From SIG452 sp045580405 (GTDB lineage: Bacteria; Bacillota; Clostridia; UMGS1840), in assembly GCA_045580405.1 (NCBI GenBank), contig JAZNNT010000009.1, positions 1 to 11,756 of the forward strand: a DNA stretch of 11,756 nucleotides, written 5' to 3'. The notes below the pieces were generated by a model. That model searched no databases, was not told where the DNA came from, and saw nothing but the letters and a program-made list of their open reading frames with translations. How positions within the stretch are numbered: the stretch's first letter is position 1; the number at the start of each line of letters is the position of its first letter. The position numbers and the translations under genes are program-made. Of the stretch, positions 1 through 7,702 are shown in pieces.

Positions 1-3000
1 ACCGCTTGGCCTCCGACTTATGTAACCTTCAGCAAAAACCAAACATCACTAAGAGGCGGTGCCATTTACTTTGGTTCTAAGTCGGCATCTTATATGGAAG
101 ATGTGATTTTCACCGAAAACAGAGCACTTGCCGATAATGGAACCGCATATGGTGGCGGTGCCATCTATTCAACCGGCTCTACCTTTGAAATAAATGGAGC
201 AAAGTTTATTAAAAATGTATCAGACTACATTGGTGGTGCAATAGAACTCCGTGCCGGTTCTGGTGTAATATTAAACGACATTACCGCAGAAGAAAATACT
301 TCCGGAGCAAACGGGGGTTTCTTGTATGCAAATAATTCGTCGTTAAAAATCTATAACTCATATATAAAAGGAAACGCAGCAGGAACGCAGGGTGGCGGCA
401 TCGACATGCAGTCTTCAGCATCCGGCGAAATTCATAAAACAGATTTTATAGCTAACAAAGCAACCAACGGCAACGGTGGGGCACTGGTTATTTATACAAA
501 CGGCAAAAACGTAACACTCAATGAAGTTTTATTTGAAAACAACTCATCTTCTAATTATGGTGGTGCGATTTATGCATCAAATAAGACTTTGGCCGATATG
601 TATAACATAACTGCAGCGGGAAATAACGCATTATCCGGCGGGTTTATGTATCAAACAACAACAGGCACAACAATTAACTTAATCGGATTAACAGTAGATG
701 GAAATACTGCAACAGACGGTCCCATCATTTTTGGTAACTCAACCGGTGCAGTGTTAAATCTAAACAAGGCAAACTATGTTGATAAAGATGCAACCGGTGA
801 GCTTGATGATGCATACTGGAAGAGTGCAATATACAATAAGCTTACAGTAAACGATTTGTCGGGCGAAATTCCAAAGCCTGAAGACTACGGCAATGAAACA
901 ACTGACGGAATGGATGAAATCATTGATGTCAGAACCATCGAAGAGCTGGAAGCAGCACTTGCCGGTGATGTCAAGAACATCAAGGTTACCAGTAATATCG
1001 TAGTTGACAGAACTTTGTATGTCGTAGGCGAAAAAGTGCTTTTCACAACTACAAAGAAAACGATTAAGAGAAGTCCTGATTTTAAGGGCGATATGTTCTT
1101 GGTAGGGGAAGACAAAGACGGCAATTACCCGCTTATAAAGGGGATAGAAACAGTCTTTACTCTCGGAAACCCTCAATCAGAAACAGAAAACTTACTGATT
1201 ATCGACGGTAATAGAGATAATATGAGTGGTGATGTAACAGGCTCCGCTATATTTGTAGTCGGAGGTGCAACATTAAACATTTATAATAACGTATCGATTA
1301 TCAATCACTATAAAAACGGAAACACAAGAGGTTTTGATAGTAAATATGATCTTGGATCACCCGAAAAAATAGGCGGTGCAGCTATTATTAACGTAGATGG
1401 CACAGTTTATATGCATGGTGGTTTGATTCAAAACAATATGTCTGATGGCACCGAAACAGGAATCAACGGTGGTGCTATTCATAACAGAAGTAATTTCACA
1501 ATCTATGACGGCACATTCCAGCATAACGAAGGAACGCTGGGCGCGGTTGTTTATAATCTCAAACGACTTGATGTAATAGGAGGGCAGTTTATCGAAAACC
1601 ATTCGCTTCGGAATGGTGGCGCTATTTATGTGGCGAGCTCACAGTATGCACATCTTTATGTGGGTAAAACTGAAGATGAAGGCGTAAGTGATAGAGTGTT
1701 ATTTAAGAATAACACTTCTGATTCGGCAGGCGCGGCAATATATAACTCGATAATGGGTGCTGTTATCATCAATGGCGGCGTTACCTTTGAAAGTAATGTG
1801 GCTGATGTTTCAGGTGGTGCTATTGCAACCTATGGCACACTCACTATAAATAATTCTACATTTATCAGCAATCGTGCAAAAACACGAGGCGGTGCAATTT
1901 ACCTTTCAAATTCCAACGACGTTTATACCACAAGAATCGTAAATGTTACAAACTCTTTGTTCCAAGAAAACGAATCTTCTGTTGGTGGTGCAGTTGCGGT
2001 TTATGCTTCAAACAACACACTTTCCGAAGGCGGTATTGTTGAATTTAATAACTGTGATTTTATCAAAAACAAAGCCATTAACCTTACGGACAATCCTGAA
2101 GCAAGCAGCATATTCGGCGGTGCTATTTACAATGCAAGAAAGGGCTCTGTTACAGTTGAAGACTCTACCTTCAGCGAAAACACAGCACAAAATGAAGGCG
2201 GCGCTATTTATTCTGCCGGAGAAAGCAAAACAATTGTAACCGGTTCTGACTTCATAAAGAACTTAGTTACGGACGAAAAAGGCCGTGGCGGCGTGCTTTC
2301 CGTTCACAGTGCTTCCGTTGAATTTGACGATGCAACATTTACCCAAAACAGTGCTCTATCAAATGGCGGTGCGCTTTATGTTTCATATACCACGTCAAGC
2401 ACCGTGAATTCAAGCGTAAAGGTATCGAATTCAGCATTTAATAACAATACAGCAGGTGGTCATGGTGCTGCAGTTTATGGGACAGAGCATGAAGTGGAAG
2501 AAGATAAGCTTGTATTGACGTTGAATAACACAACGTTTCATAATAACGAAGCAAAAGCAAACGGCGGTGCAGTTTACTTAACCGCTAAGGTTGATGCAAA
2601 GATGAGTGATGTTGAATTTATCGGCAATAAAGCGGTTTCTGAAACAAGCAAGAACTATGGTGGTGCCATTTACATGATGTCCGGCTCAACTCTTGACATT
2701 GATGGGGCATCCTTTGTTGAAAATCAGTCTTCATACTGCGGTGGCGGTATAGCACTTCATTCATCGTCAGCAATTACACTTAATAATATTGAAGCAGATG
2801 GCAATATGTCAGACAGCAGTGCCGGTTTCTTATATGGAAATAATGCAAAAATTATCATTTATGATTCCAGCATGAAACATAGTAGTGCAGGTATAAACGG
2901 CGGCGCAATGGCACTTTATAATGCAACTACAGTTGCAGCCTACGGTGTGACGTTTGAAGGAAACACTGCACAAACTACGGGTGGCGCAATTTACTCATAC

Positions 3001-6000
3001 CAAAACCTCACTGAAGTATTGCTTCACAGCTGCACATTTCAGGATAATGAAGCAAAAGCAAATGGCGGTGCTATTTACTTGAGCAACGAGGGTATTCTTA
3101 ATCTGTATCATACCGAAGCAATCGGTAACAAGGCAGATAAAGGCGGTTTCTTCTACGAAACTACCACCGGTTCTGAAGCTACCATAAGAAATCTTATAGT
3201 AGAAGGCAACAGCGCAACAACTGATGGTGATATCATTTTCGGTAATTCTTATGGTGCAACACTATACATTGATAAGTTCAGTTATGAAGACAGATTAAGT
3301 GATATTGCAGGCGACGATGCATATTGGGATGACGCAATTAAAAATATGCTTACGGTTGTTGATATCTCCGGTACAGATGAAGAAATACCGGAAAGACTTT
3401 ATTATGTAGCCAACGATGATAGCGAAGAAGATGAGGAAGAAAGAAAGCTTGTTCCTGTTTCAGAGGTTCTGGCTCTTGGTCTAAACTCCTCTGATTCCAC
3501 GATTAGCTCTACATATGAAAAGCTTGAACGACTTGATAATTCTTCAAACTTTATGAGCGACAATGTCACAGTGTTTGAAGACATAAACGGAGAAGATGTT
3601 ACGGTTGATACCTTTGTTTACCATTCTAATCATGCAGAAGGAAATGGAAACTTTGGTCTGGGCATGCTTATATATCAGGCAATTTTATATAAAGATGCTC
3701 ATCCGGAAGAGGATGTAAAGATTTCTATTGCAGAATTCAGATTTGAAATGGAAACTGCTATCTGTATCAACAGAAACAGCCGTTACTTTGGCTATATGAG
3801 AAATCTTGTTGGTGTAAACCAGGATAAATATGGTTTTGTTCGTATCTCATACCTTTTAGTGACTGCGGCCAAAATGGGGATTGAGGTAACTGTTATGGGT
3901 CAGATTCCGGGGTATCCTCATAGTGCCGTTGATCCGGACTTTATAGGATACTTTGAGGACCACTTGAAAGATCCTTGTGATCCGGTTTATGTTGACGAAG
4001 GCAAAAAAGTTGGCGACTACATGAAATTTGTTCCATGTGATTGGACCTCATATGATGACAAGGCTGGTTCAGATATGATGCACCTAAAAATGGCAACAGC
4101 ATCTCACTACCTTGATATGGATGGCATTGAACGTAAAAATGCTGTATTCTCATCATCTTCTAATCTTGATGGTATCAATGCTACCGGAACAAACGGCAAC
4201 AATAAAATGCAGACCGCAACAATTGTAACAAATCACGAGGCATTATATAGAGTAGCAACTAACTACATCAACTTAATTACAGAAAATTGCGGTCAGGAGG
4301 ATGTTTATCTTTTCCGCAGCATATTAGCAGAGAGAACAGCTGAGCAGTTTGACCTTATTTTAGCAGGAAAAGAAAATGAAATTCCTGCTGATGAGCAGAT
4401 TGTTTACCTTGGAACAGCTAATGACGACGTTTTTGAACTTTACTTTACTCCATTTGGCGGCGAACCAAACGCATGGACGGAAAAGTATAATCCCTACTGT
4501 AAATACATTAGGAAATTAGCTAATTCTGAAGATTACATTATTTTAACATGGAACAATGCAAACTACCTTAGCTCGGGTCTTGTTAAGAAGCTGGAAGATA
4601 TGATTATCGATGCGTTCCATAGCAACAAAAACCCCAATAACAAGATTTATTTAAATCTGGCGGAATTTGACACGGCAGCTTTTGAAGACTTGGAAGTGGG
4701 CGTGGATATAGGACTCAAGACCTTTAATAAAAAAGAATTCGGCGCTCTTCACACGAAAGATCTTCAGGTTTCTTATGTGGAAAATGGCGAGAGAAGCTAT
4801 GTTACTCTTTTCAATTCACTCAATATGCATTCCGGTGCTATTAGTTACCAGGCAAACTTTATGCTTGTCATAAAAGAAAGTAATGCAGATGAAGGCAGCG
4901 TATTCTTCGCACTTGCTGATAATACTACAAAGGGAATTGTTGAACACACCTATGGCGAAGAAAAAACATATATTCCGAAAACTGATGAGGACGGATATAT
5001 TTATAAGGAATGTGAGTTCTGTGATGAAACCAAAGTTTTTGAAACCATCCATCGCCCAAGCAATTGGATTGTAGTAAAGGAAGCAACAGCATCTGATAAC
5101 GGTATTTCATATATCCAATGCACCGGCTGCGGTGAGCTTCTTTCAGCAAAAGAAACGGATGCCAACGGTGCGGAAATTGCGGTAGTGGATTACATTAAAT
5201 CAGATGGCGGACTTAAGTTTTCGTCTGCTGATGATGTATATACGATAGAGGAAACATTTGCATCTAATCCTAAAACATTTGAAGTAAGCTTCAACTTGCC
5301 AAAAAGCGTAAGTGAACGTGGCGGTGTTCTTGTTGGTAACTACAATAATAGTTCGGAAGAGCAAATCAATATCGAAATTTATACCAATGGTAAGCCGAGA
5401 TTGTACTATAAGACAAACAATAAGTCATTTACCTATCTGTTTTCAACAGATGTGCGTTCAGATTCTATTACCCATCTTGCGATTACCGTTGACGGACTCA
5501 CAGCAACACTATATGTAAATGGTGCTTTTAAAGAAACGGTAACGCTCAGTACAACGCTGGCAAATGCTTGCTCCGGCTATAGGATTGGTGCTGACCGCAG
5601 AACGAACGATCCCCAGTATTTTAAGGGAACTGTTTATTCTGTAGCAATGTTCGACGATGTAAGAACTGCAGAAGAAATAGGCATTGATAGGATCCTTGTA
5701 CCGAGTAATTCTGATGGACTTCTGTTCGCAAAGCATTTTATTGATTCCAGTGATGAATTAGGCAAAATATATACTAATAATGTACTTTATGATGGCACGA
5801 CTTGGTCAAGTGATTTAGTTTTATTATTAGATGGAATCGTAAGAGGCGAAGTGTATTTGGCGGTTTGCGAAGGCGAACAATTGCAGAACATTACTTCATA
5901 TGATGCAACAACACTGGTTCCGGTCAGCATTGCGTGTGAGGAAGGTCAGACAGTTAAAATCTTTTGGTGGGATTCCAATTTCAAGCCAAAGAGCGGTATG

Positions 6001-6021
6001 GTAGAATTAGAAGTAAAATAG
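1..6021 (+). CDS. Giant modular surface protein: Pmp-type repeats, PLD-like domain, LamG-like domain (5' partial)
   Basis: The reading frame is open from base 1, so the N-terminus, including any signal peptide, lies upstream; the Met at 94 has no ribosome binding site and sits inside a repeat. 2006 residues are visible. Residues 1-290 and about 305-1125 are Pmp-type repeats, roughly 29 GGAI/GGAL/GGFxY motifs alternating with FxxN/FxEN, which should form a right-handed beta-helix. Residues about 305-480 look like an N-cap (a TIEELEAAL segment, then VDRTLYV, then LIIDGN). An acidic linker (around nt 3409-3450) leads to a PLD-like domain (about 1202-1628), then two CxxC modules (Cys 1671/1674 and 1707/1710), a LamG-like jellyroll (about 1734-1897, with LYVNG and YRIGADR) and a short beta module (about 1943-2006, containing KIFWWDS). 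Export and a cell-surface location are inferred from family resemblance. No LPxTG, SLH or transmembrane segment is seen at the C-terminus. Substrate unknown; adhesion or extracellular hydrolysis are both possible. Confidence 0.9.
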   Translation, partial: TAWPPTYVTFSKNQTSLRGGAIYFGSKSASYMEDVIFTENRALADNGTAYGGGAIYSTGSTFEINGAKFIKNVSDYIGGAIELRAGSGVILNDITAEENTSGANGGFLYANNSSLKIYNSYIKGNAAGTQGGGIDMQSSASGEIHKTDFIANKATNGNGGALVIYTNGKNVTLNEVLFENNSSSNYGGAIYASNKTLADMYNITAAGNNALSGGFMYQTTTGTTINLIGLTVDGNTATDGPIIFGNSTGAVLNLNKANYVDKDATGELDDAYWKSAIYNKLTVNDLSGEIPKPEDYGNETTDGMDEIIDVRTIEELEAALAGDVKNIKVTSNIVVDRTLYVVGEKVLFTTTKKTIKRSPDFKGDMFLVGEDKDGNYPLIKGIETVFTLGNPQSETENLLIIDGNRDNMSGDVTGSAIFVVGGATLNIYNNVSIINHYKNGNTRGFDSKYDLGSPEKIGGAAIINVDGTVYMHGGLIQNNMSDGTETGINGGAIHNRSNFTIYDGTFQHNEGTLGAVVYNLKRLDVIGGQFIENHSLRNGGAIYVASSQYAHLYVGKTEDEGVSDRVLFKNNTSDSAGAAIYNSIMGAVIINGGVTFESNVADVSGGAIATYGTLTINNSTFISNRAKTRGGAIYLSNSNDVYTTRIVNVTNSLFQENESSVGGAVAVYASNNTLSEGGIVEFNNCDFIKNKAINLTDNPEASSIFGGAIYNARKGSVTVEDSTFSENTAQNEGGAIYSAGESKTIVTGSDFIKNLVTDEKGRGGVLSVHSASVEFDDATFTQNSALSNGGALYVSYTTSSTVNSSVKVSNSAFNNNTAGGHGAAVYGTEHEVEEDKLVLTLNNTTFHNNEAKANGGAVYLTAKVDAKMSDVEFIGNKAVSETSKNYGGAIYMMSGSTLDIDGASFVENQSSYCGGGIALHSSSAITLNNIEADGNMSDSSAGFLYGNNAKIIIYDSSMKHSSAGINGGAMALYNATTVAAYGVTFEGNTAQTTGGAIYSYQNLTEVLLHSCTFQDNEAKANGGAIYLSNEGILNLYHTEAIGNKADKGGFFYETTTGSEATIRNLIVEGNSATTDGDIIFGNSYGATLYIDKFSYEDRLSDIAGDDAYWDDAIKNMLTVVDISGTDEEIPERLYYVANDDSEEDEEERKLVPVSEVLALGLNSSDSTISSTYEKLERLDNSSNFMSDNVTVFEDINGEDVTVDTFVYHSNHAEGNGNFGLGMLIYQAILYKDAHPEEDVKISIAEFRFEMETAICINRNSRYFGYMRNLVGVNQDKYGFVRISYLLVTAAKMGIEVTVMGQIPGYPHSAVDPDFIGYFEDHLKDPCDPVYVDEGKKVGDYMKFVPCDWTSYDDKAGSDMMHLKMATASHYLDMDGIERKNAVFSSSSNLDGINATGTNGNNKMQTATIVTNHEALYRVATNYINLITENCGQEDVYLFRSILAERTAEQFDLILAGKENEIPADEQIVYLGTANDDVFELYFTPFGGEPNAWTEKYNPYCKYIRKLANSEDYIILTWNNANYLSSGLVKKLEDMIIDAFHSNKNPNNKIYLNLAEFDTAAFEDLEVGVDIGLKTFNKKEFGALHTKDLQVSYVENGERSYVTLFNSLNMHSGAISYQANFMLVIKESNADEGSVFFALADNTTKGIVEHTYGEEKTYIPKTDEDGYIYKECEFCDETKVFETIHRPSNWIVVKEATASDNGISYIQCTGCGELLSAKETDANGAEIAVVDYIKSDGGLKFSSADDVYTIEETFASNPKTFEVSFNLPKSVSERGGVLVGNYNNSSEEQINIEIYTNGKPRLYYKTNNKSFTYLFSTDVRSDSITHLAITVDGLTATLYVNGAFKETVTLSTTLANACSGYRIGADRRTNDPQYFKGTVYSVAMFDDVRTAEEIGIDRILVPSNSDGLLFAKHFIDSSDELGKIYTNNVLYDGTTWSSDLVLLLDGIVRGEVYLAVCEGEQLQNITSYDATTLVPVSIACEEGQTVKIFWWDSNFKPKSGMVELEVK
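25..864 (+). repeat. Pmp end module, copy 1 (protein-level duplication)
   Basis: These 280 codons align with 2533-3372 almost without gaps. I see only one single-residue indel in each direction, which cancel, so both ends sit exactly 2508 nt (836 residues) from their counterparts. Shared landmarks in order are a GGAIY repeat, YGG(G)AIY, GFLY(A/G)NN, GGF(M/F)Y plus TTTG, IIFGNS, DDAYW and LTVxDxSG. The match is clear in protein but much weaker in DNA, so the duplication is old. The module closes a Pmp block, just before a new block begins at about nt 905. Confidence 0.8.
2533..3372 (+). repeat. Pmp end module, copy 2 (protein-level duplication)
   Basis: Counterpart of 25-864: the same series of landmarks in the same order and net length, from a TFHNNE/GGAVY repeat through YGGAIY, GFLYGNN, GGFFY plus TTTG, IIFGNS, DDAYW and LTVVDISG. 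It closes the second Pmp block and is followed by an acidic linker and the PLD-like domain instead of another Pmp N-cap. It therefore marks the boundary between the stalk and the C-terminal functional domains. Confidence 0.8.
3604..4884 (+). other. Phospholipase D-like (HKD-like) domain within the surface protein
   Basis: Domain annotation within the large CDS. Two lobes are visible. Lobe 1 runs from VDTFVYHSN through an AEFRFEMETA segment and YLLVTAAKMGIEVTVMG to an HLK motif (His1361, Lys1363) followed by FSSSSNLD (Asn1388). Lobe 2 starts near YCKYIRKLAN, has a LVKKLEDMIIDAF helix, then HTK (His1584, Lys1586) and FNSLNM (Asn1608). The pair of HxK motifs 223 residues apart, each followed by an S/N-rich GSxxN-like turn, is the PLD superfamily pattern. 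Deviations: the HxKxxxxD Asp is Ser in both motifs, the His-to-Asn spacing (27 and 24) is longer than canonical, and the second turn reads FNSLN instead of GSxxN. Activity as a phosphodiesterase is possible but unproven; a binding-only role is an alternative. Confidence 0.6.
4945..6018 (+). other. C-terminal tail: two CxxC modules, LamG-like domain, terminal beta module
   Basis: Domain annotation within the large CDS. HTYGEE (His1649) leads to CEFC, and a second module follows with CTGC. Each has the aromatic/Gly-then-CxxC look of small metal-ribbon-like repeats common in clostridial exported proteins; metal binding is inferred only. From about nt 5200 to 5690 comes a LamG/concanavalin-like sandwich (FEVSFNL, HLAITVDG, ATLYVNG, GYRIGADR, VYSVAMFDDVRTAEEI), usually a carbohydrate- or ligand-binding fold. 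The last ~64 residues form a separate beta module ending VELEVK, with no charged anchor or hydrophobic helix. Confidence 0.6.
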
Positions 6022-6172
6022 GCTTCTGATTTCAGATATCAGAGCAGAGAAAACGAATTCTCCGGCTGACTTTCATGCGAAAAATCCGAGAGGAATTGGT
6101 GAACAAAGCAGACCTCATTGTGTCTCAAACACAGGGTTCGCTGAAAACCTAACGAACTTTTCGTTCGTGATA
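6022..6172. other. Intergenic spacer with small inverted repeats; possible dispersed repeat
   Basis: This non-coding gap follows the surface-protein stop. It holds a 5-bp inverted repeat (CTGAT 6026-6030 / ATCAG 6038-6042) and a stronger one, AACGAA 6151-6156 / TTCGTT 6160-6165, which can also pair in the register ACGAAC 6152-6157 / GTTCGT 6163-6168. Between them lies a 25-codon ORF (6075-6152, starting MRKIREEL) in a frame open from 6030, but no Shine-Dalgarno precedes its ATG. The segment looks less AT-rich than a typical clostridial spacer and could be a dispersed repeat or a decayed gene end. I do not assign a function. Confidence 0.35.
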
Positions 6173-6174
6173 CT

Positions 6175-6209
6175 AAAAAAAGGAGTTGATCAAATCAACT
6201 CCTTTTTTT
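6175..6209. terminator. Bidirectional rho-independent terminator between convergent units
   Basis: A perfect stem AGGAGTTGAT (6181-6190) / ATCAACTCCT (6194-6203) closes on the tri-loop CAA. It is preceded by six A's (6175-6180) and followed by a T run (6203-6209), so the A and T tracts can extend the pairing. Read rightwards it ends the surface-protein transcript; read leftwards it ends the glg operon about 40 nt after the glgA stop. The A-stem-T symmetry is what lets one hairpin serve both strands. Confidence 0.9.
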
Positions 6210-6250
6210 AGTTATTTTTTCGTTGTTTTTTGGTTATTTCTTTGTTTGTA

Positions 6251-7678
6251 TTATTGATTCAACAAATCTTCGTAGGTCTGTTTATAAATCTTCGCAGAGT
6301 TTTCCCAACTGAAGTCGGTTTGCATTGCGTTTTTACGGAGTGCTCTCCAATGATTTTTATCATGATATAGGGAGAGTGCTCTCATAATGGCATCATACAT
6401 ATCCCAGGCATTATAGGATTGGAAGGTGATTCCGTTACCTTCTTTGGTTTCGGGATTGTAGGGAGTAACGCTGTCTTTTAAACCGCCCACGGTATGCACA
6501 ATCGGAATGGTACCGTAGCGCATGGAAATCATCTGTGCCAGTCCACAGGGTTCTGCGTGGGAGGGCATTAAGAACAAATCTGCTGCCGAATAAATTTTGG
6601 AAGCAAGTTCTCCGGAGAATTTAATGATACCACGCACTTTTTCGTGGCATACCATTTCCCAGTCTCTAAAGCACTGTTCATATTCGGGATAGCCTGTTCC
6701 CAAAACAACCAGCTGAATGTCATGCTTGGTTAACTCACTCATAACTTCACGAACCAAATCCAGACCTTTCTGAGGCGTTAAACGGGTAACCATACCGATT
6801 AAGGGTTTCTTTGCATCCACTTGTAGACCTAACTCTTTTTGCAGAGCGGTTTTATTTAAGGATTTCATGCGGATGGAAGAATAGTCATAATGATAGGGAA
6901 GAGCCGGGTCTGTTTTGGGATTGAATACTTCGGTATCAATTCCGTTGATAATGCCTTTTAATTTATACTGACGGGGAATTAAAATGTTATGCAGCTTGTG
7001 GGAGAAGTAGGGATCCAAAATTTCTTTGGCATAGGTTTCGGACACAGTGGTTACCAGGTTTGCCGATTCAATCCCTGCTTTTAACACGTTTAAGCAACCG
7101 TCATACATCATAATGCTGCGATAGGACACGTCTAAACCGAACACATTGCCCATAATCAACGGATCATACTGTCCCTGAAATTCAATGTTGTGAATGGAAA
7201 GCACCGTTTTTATGAACATATATTCGGGAATGTTCCTGTAAAAAGCATTCAGATACAACGGCACCATTGCGGTGTGCCAGTCGTTGGCGTTGATGATATC
7301 GGGATAGAAGTCCACATGTGGCAATGCTTCCAAAACGGCTTTGGAGAAAAACGCAAACCGTTCTGCATCATCAAATTCTCCGTACACATTATCCCGTTTA
7401 AAGAACTGTTCATTATCAATAAAATAATAAATCACTTTGCCGATTTTTGCTGTGAAAATGCCGCAATAACACATTCTCCAACCCAGCGGAATCCCAATTT
7501 CGGTAATAAATTCCAACCGGTCTATAAATTTGTCTTTAATTTTGGAATAAAGAGGTAAAATGACTCTGGCATCCACATCAAGCTCACAAAGAGCCTTGGG
7601 TAGACCACCCATTACGTCACCTAAGCCGCCAACCTTAATAAAAGGGGTGGCTTCTGCTGCTGCATATAAAATTTTCAT
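6251..7678 (-). CDS. glgA: Glycogen synthase (ADP-glucose type, GT5)
   Basis: This 475-residue cytoplasmic enzyme transfers glucose from ADP-glucose to the non-reducing end of alpha-1,4-glucan. The length is normal for bacterial GlgA (about 480). Lobe 1 carries the N-terminal KVGGLGDV nucleotide-sugar loop (Lys15-Val22) and HNIEFQGQ (163-170, with the conserved His). NGIDTEVFNP (245-254) lies at the lobe junction. Lobe 2 carries TRLTPQKG (298-305, Arg/Lys for the diphosphate) and PSHAEPCGL (372-380) with Glu376 matching the conserved retaining-GT Glu, then YGTIPIV and TVGGLKDSV. It is the last gene of the operon, 24 nt after glgD. Its GAAAGG ribosome site is 12 nt from the ATG, longer than for glgC and glgD. 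No truncation is seen. Confidence 0.96.
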   Translation of the reverse strand: MKILYAAAEATPFIKVGGLGDVMGGLPKALCELDVDARVILPLYSKIKDKFIDRLEFITEIGIPLGWRMCYCGIFTAKIGKVIYYFIDNEQFFKRDNVYGEFDDAERFAFFSKAVLEALPHVDFYPDIINANDWHTAMVPLYLNAFYRNIPEYMFIKTVLSIHNIEFQGQYDPLIMGNVFGLDVSYRSIMMYDGCLNVLKAGIESANLVTTVSETYAKEILDPYFSHKLHNILIPRQYKLKGIINGIDTEVFNPKTDPALPYHYDYSSIRMKSLNKTALQKELGLQVDAKKPLIGMVTRLTPQKGLDLVREVMSELTKHDIQLVVLGTGYPEYEQCFRDWEMVCHEKVRGIIKFSGELASKIYSAADLFLMPSHAEPCGLAQMISMRYGTIPIVHTVGGLKDSVTPYNPETKEGNGITFQSYNAWDMYDAIMRALSLYHDKNHWRALRKNAMQTDFSWENSAKIYKQTYEDLLNQ

Positions 7679-7690
7679 AAGTGTTTGCTA

Positions 7691-7696
7691 CCTTTC
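7691..7696 (-). promoter_or_regulatory. glgA ribosome binding site with long spacing
   Basis: GAAAGG on the minus strand lies 12 nt upstream of the glgA ATG, in the 24-nt gap after the glgD stop. The upstream genes in the operon use an 8-nt spacing. Weaker initiation or coupling to glgD translation is inferred, not shown. Confidence 0.5.
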
Positions 7697-7702
7697 GGGA
7701 AA

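Noticed and set aside
94..96. ATG at 94 as the start of the large surface protein
   Set aside because: The frame is open to base 1 and encodes a further GGAIY repeat upstream; no ribosome binding site precedes this ATG. The gene is cut by the window edge.
760..1176. Minus-strand open frame of 138 codons inside the surface gene
   Set aside because: No family resemblance and no operon context; it lies opposite clearly coding Pmp sequence. Other antisense frames in the gene were dropped for the same reason.
1..3372. CRISPR-like or tandem DNA repeat array suggested by recurrent ggtggtgc(a/t)att words
   Set aside because: The words are codons for the GGAI motif, spaced irregularly and with variable synonymous codons inside an open frame. 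It is protein-level repetition, not a DNA repeat array.
6075..6152. 25-codon ORF as a real small gene
   Set aside because: No Shine-Dalgarno precedes its ATG and nothing recognisable is encoded, so it is kept only as part of the spacer observation.
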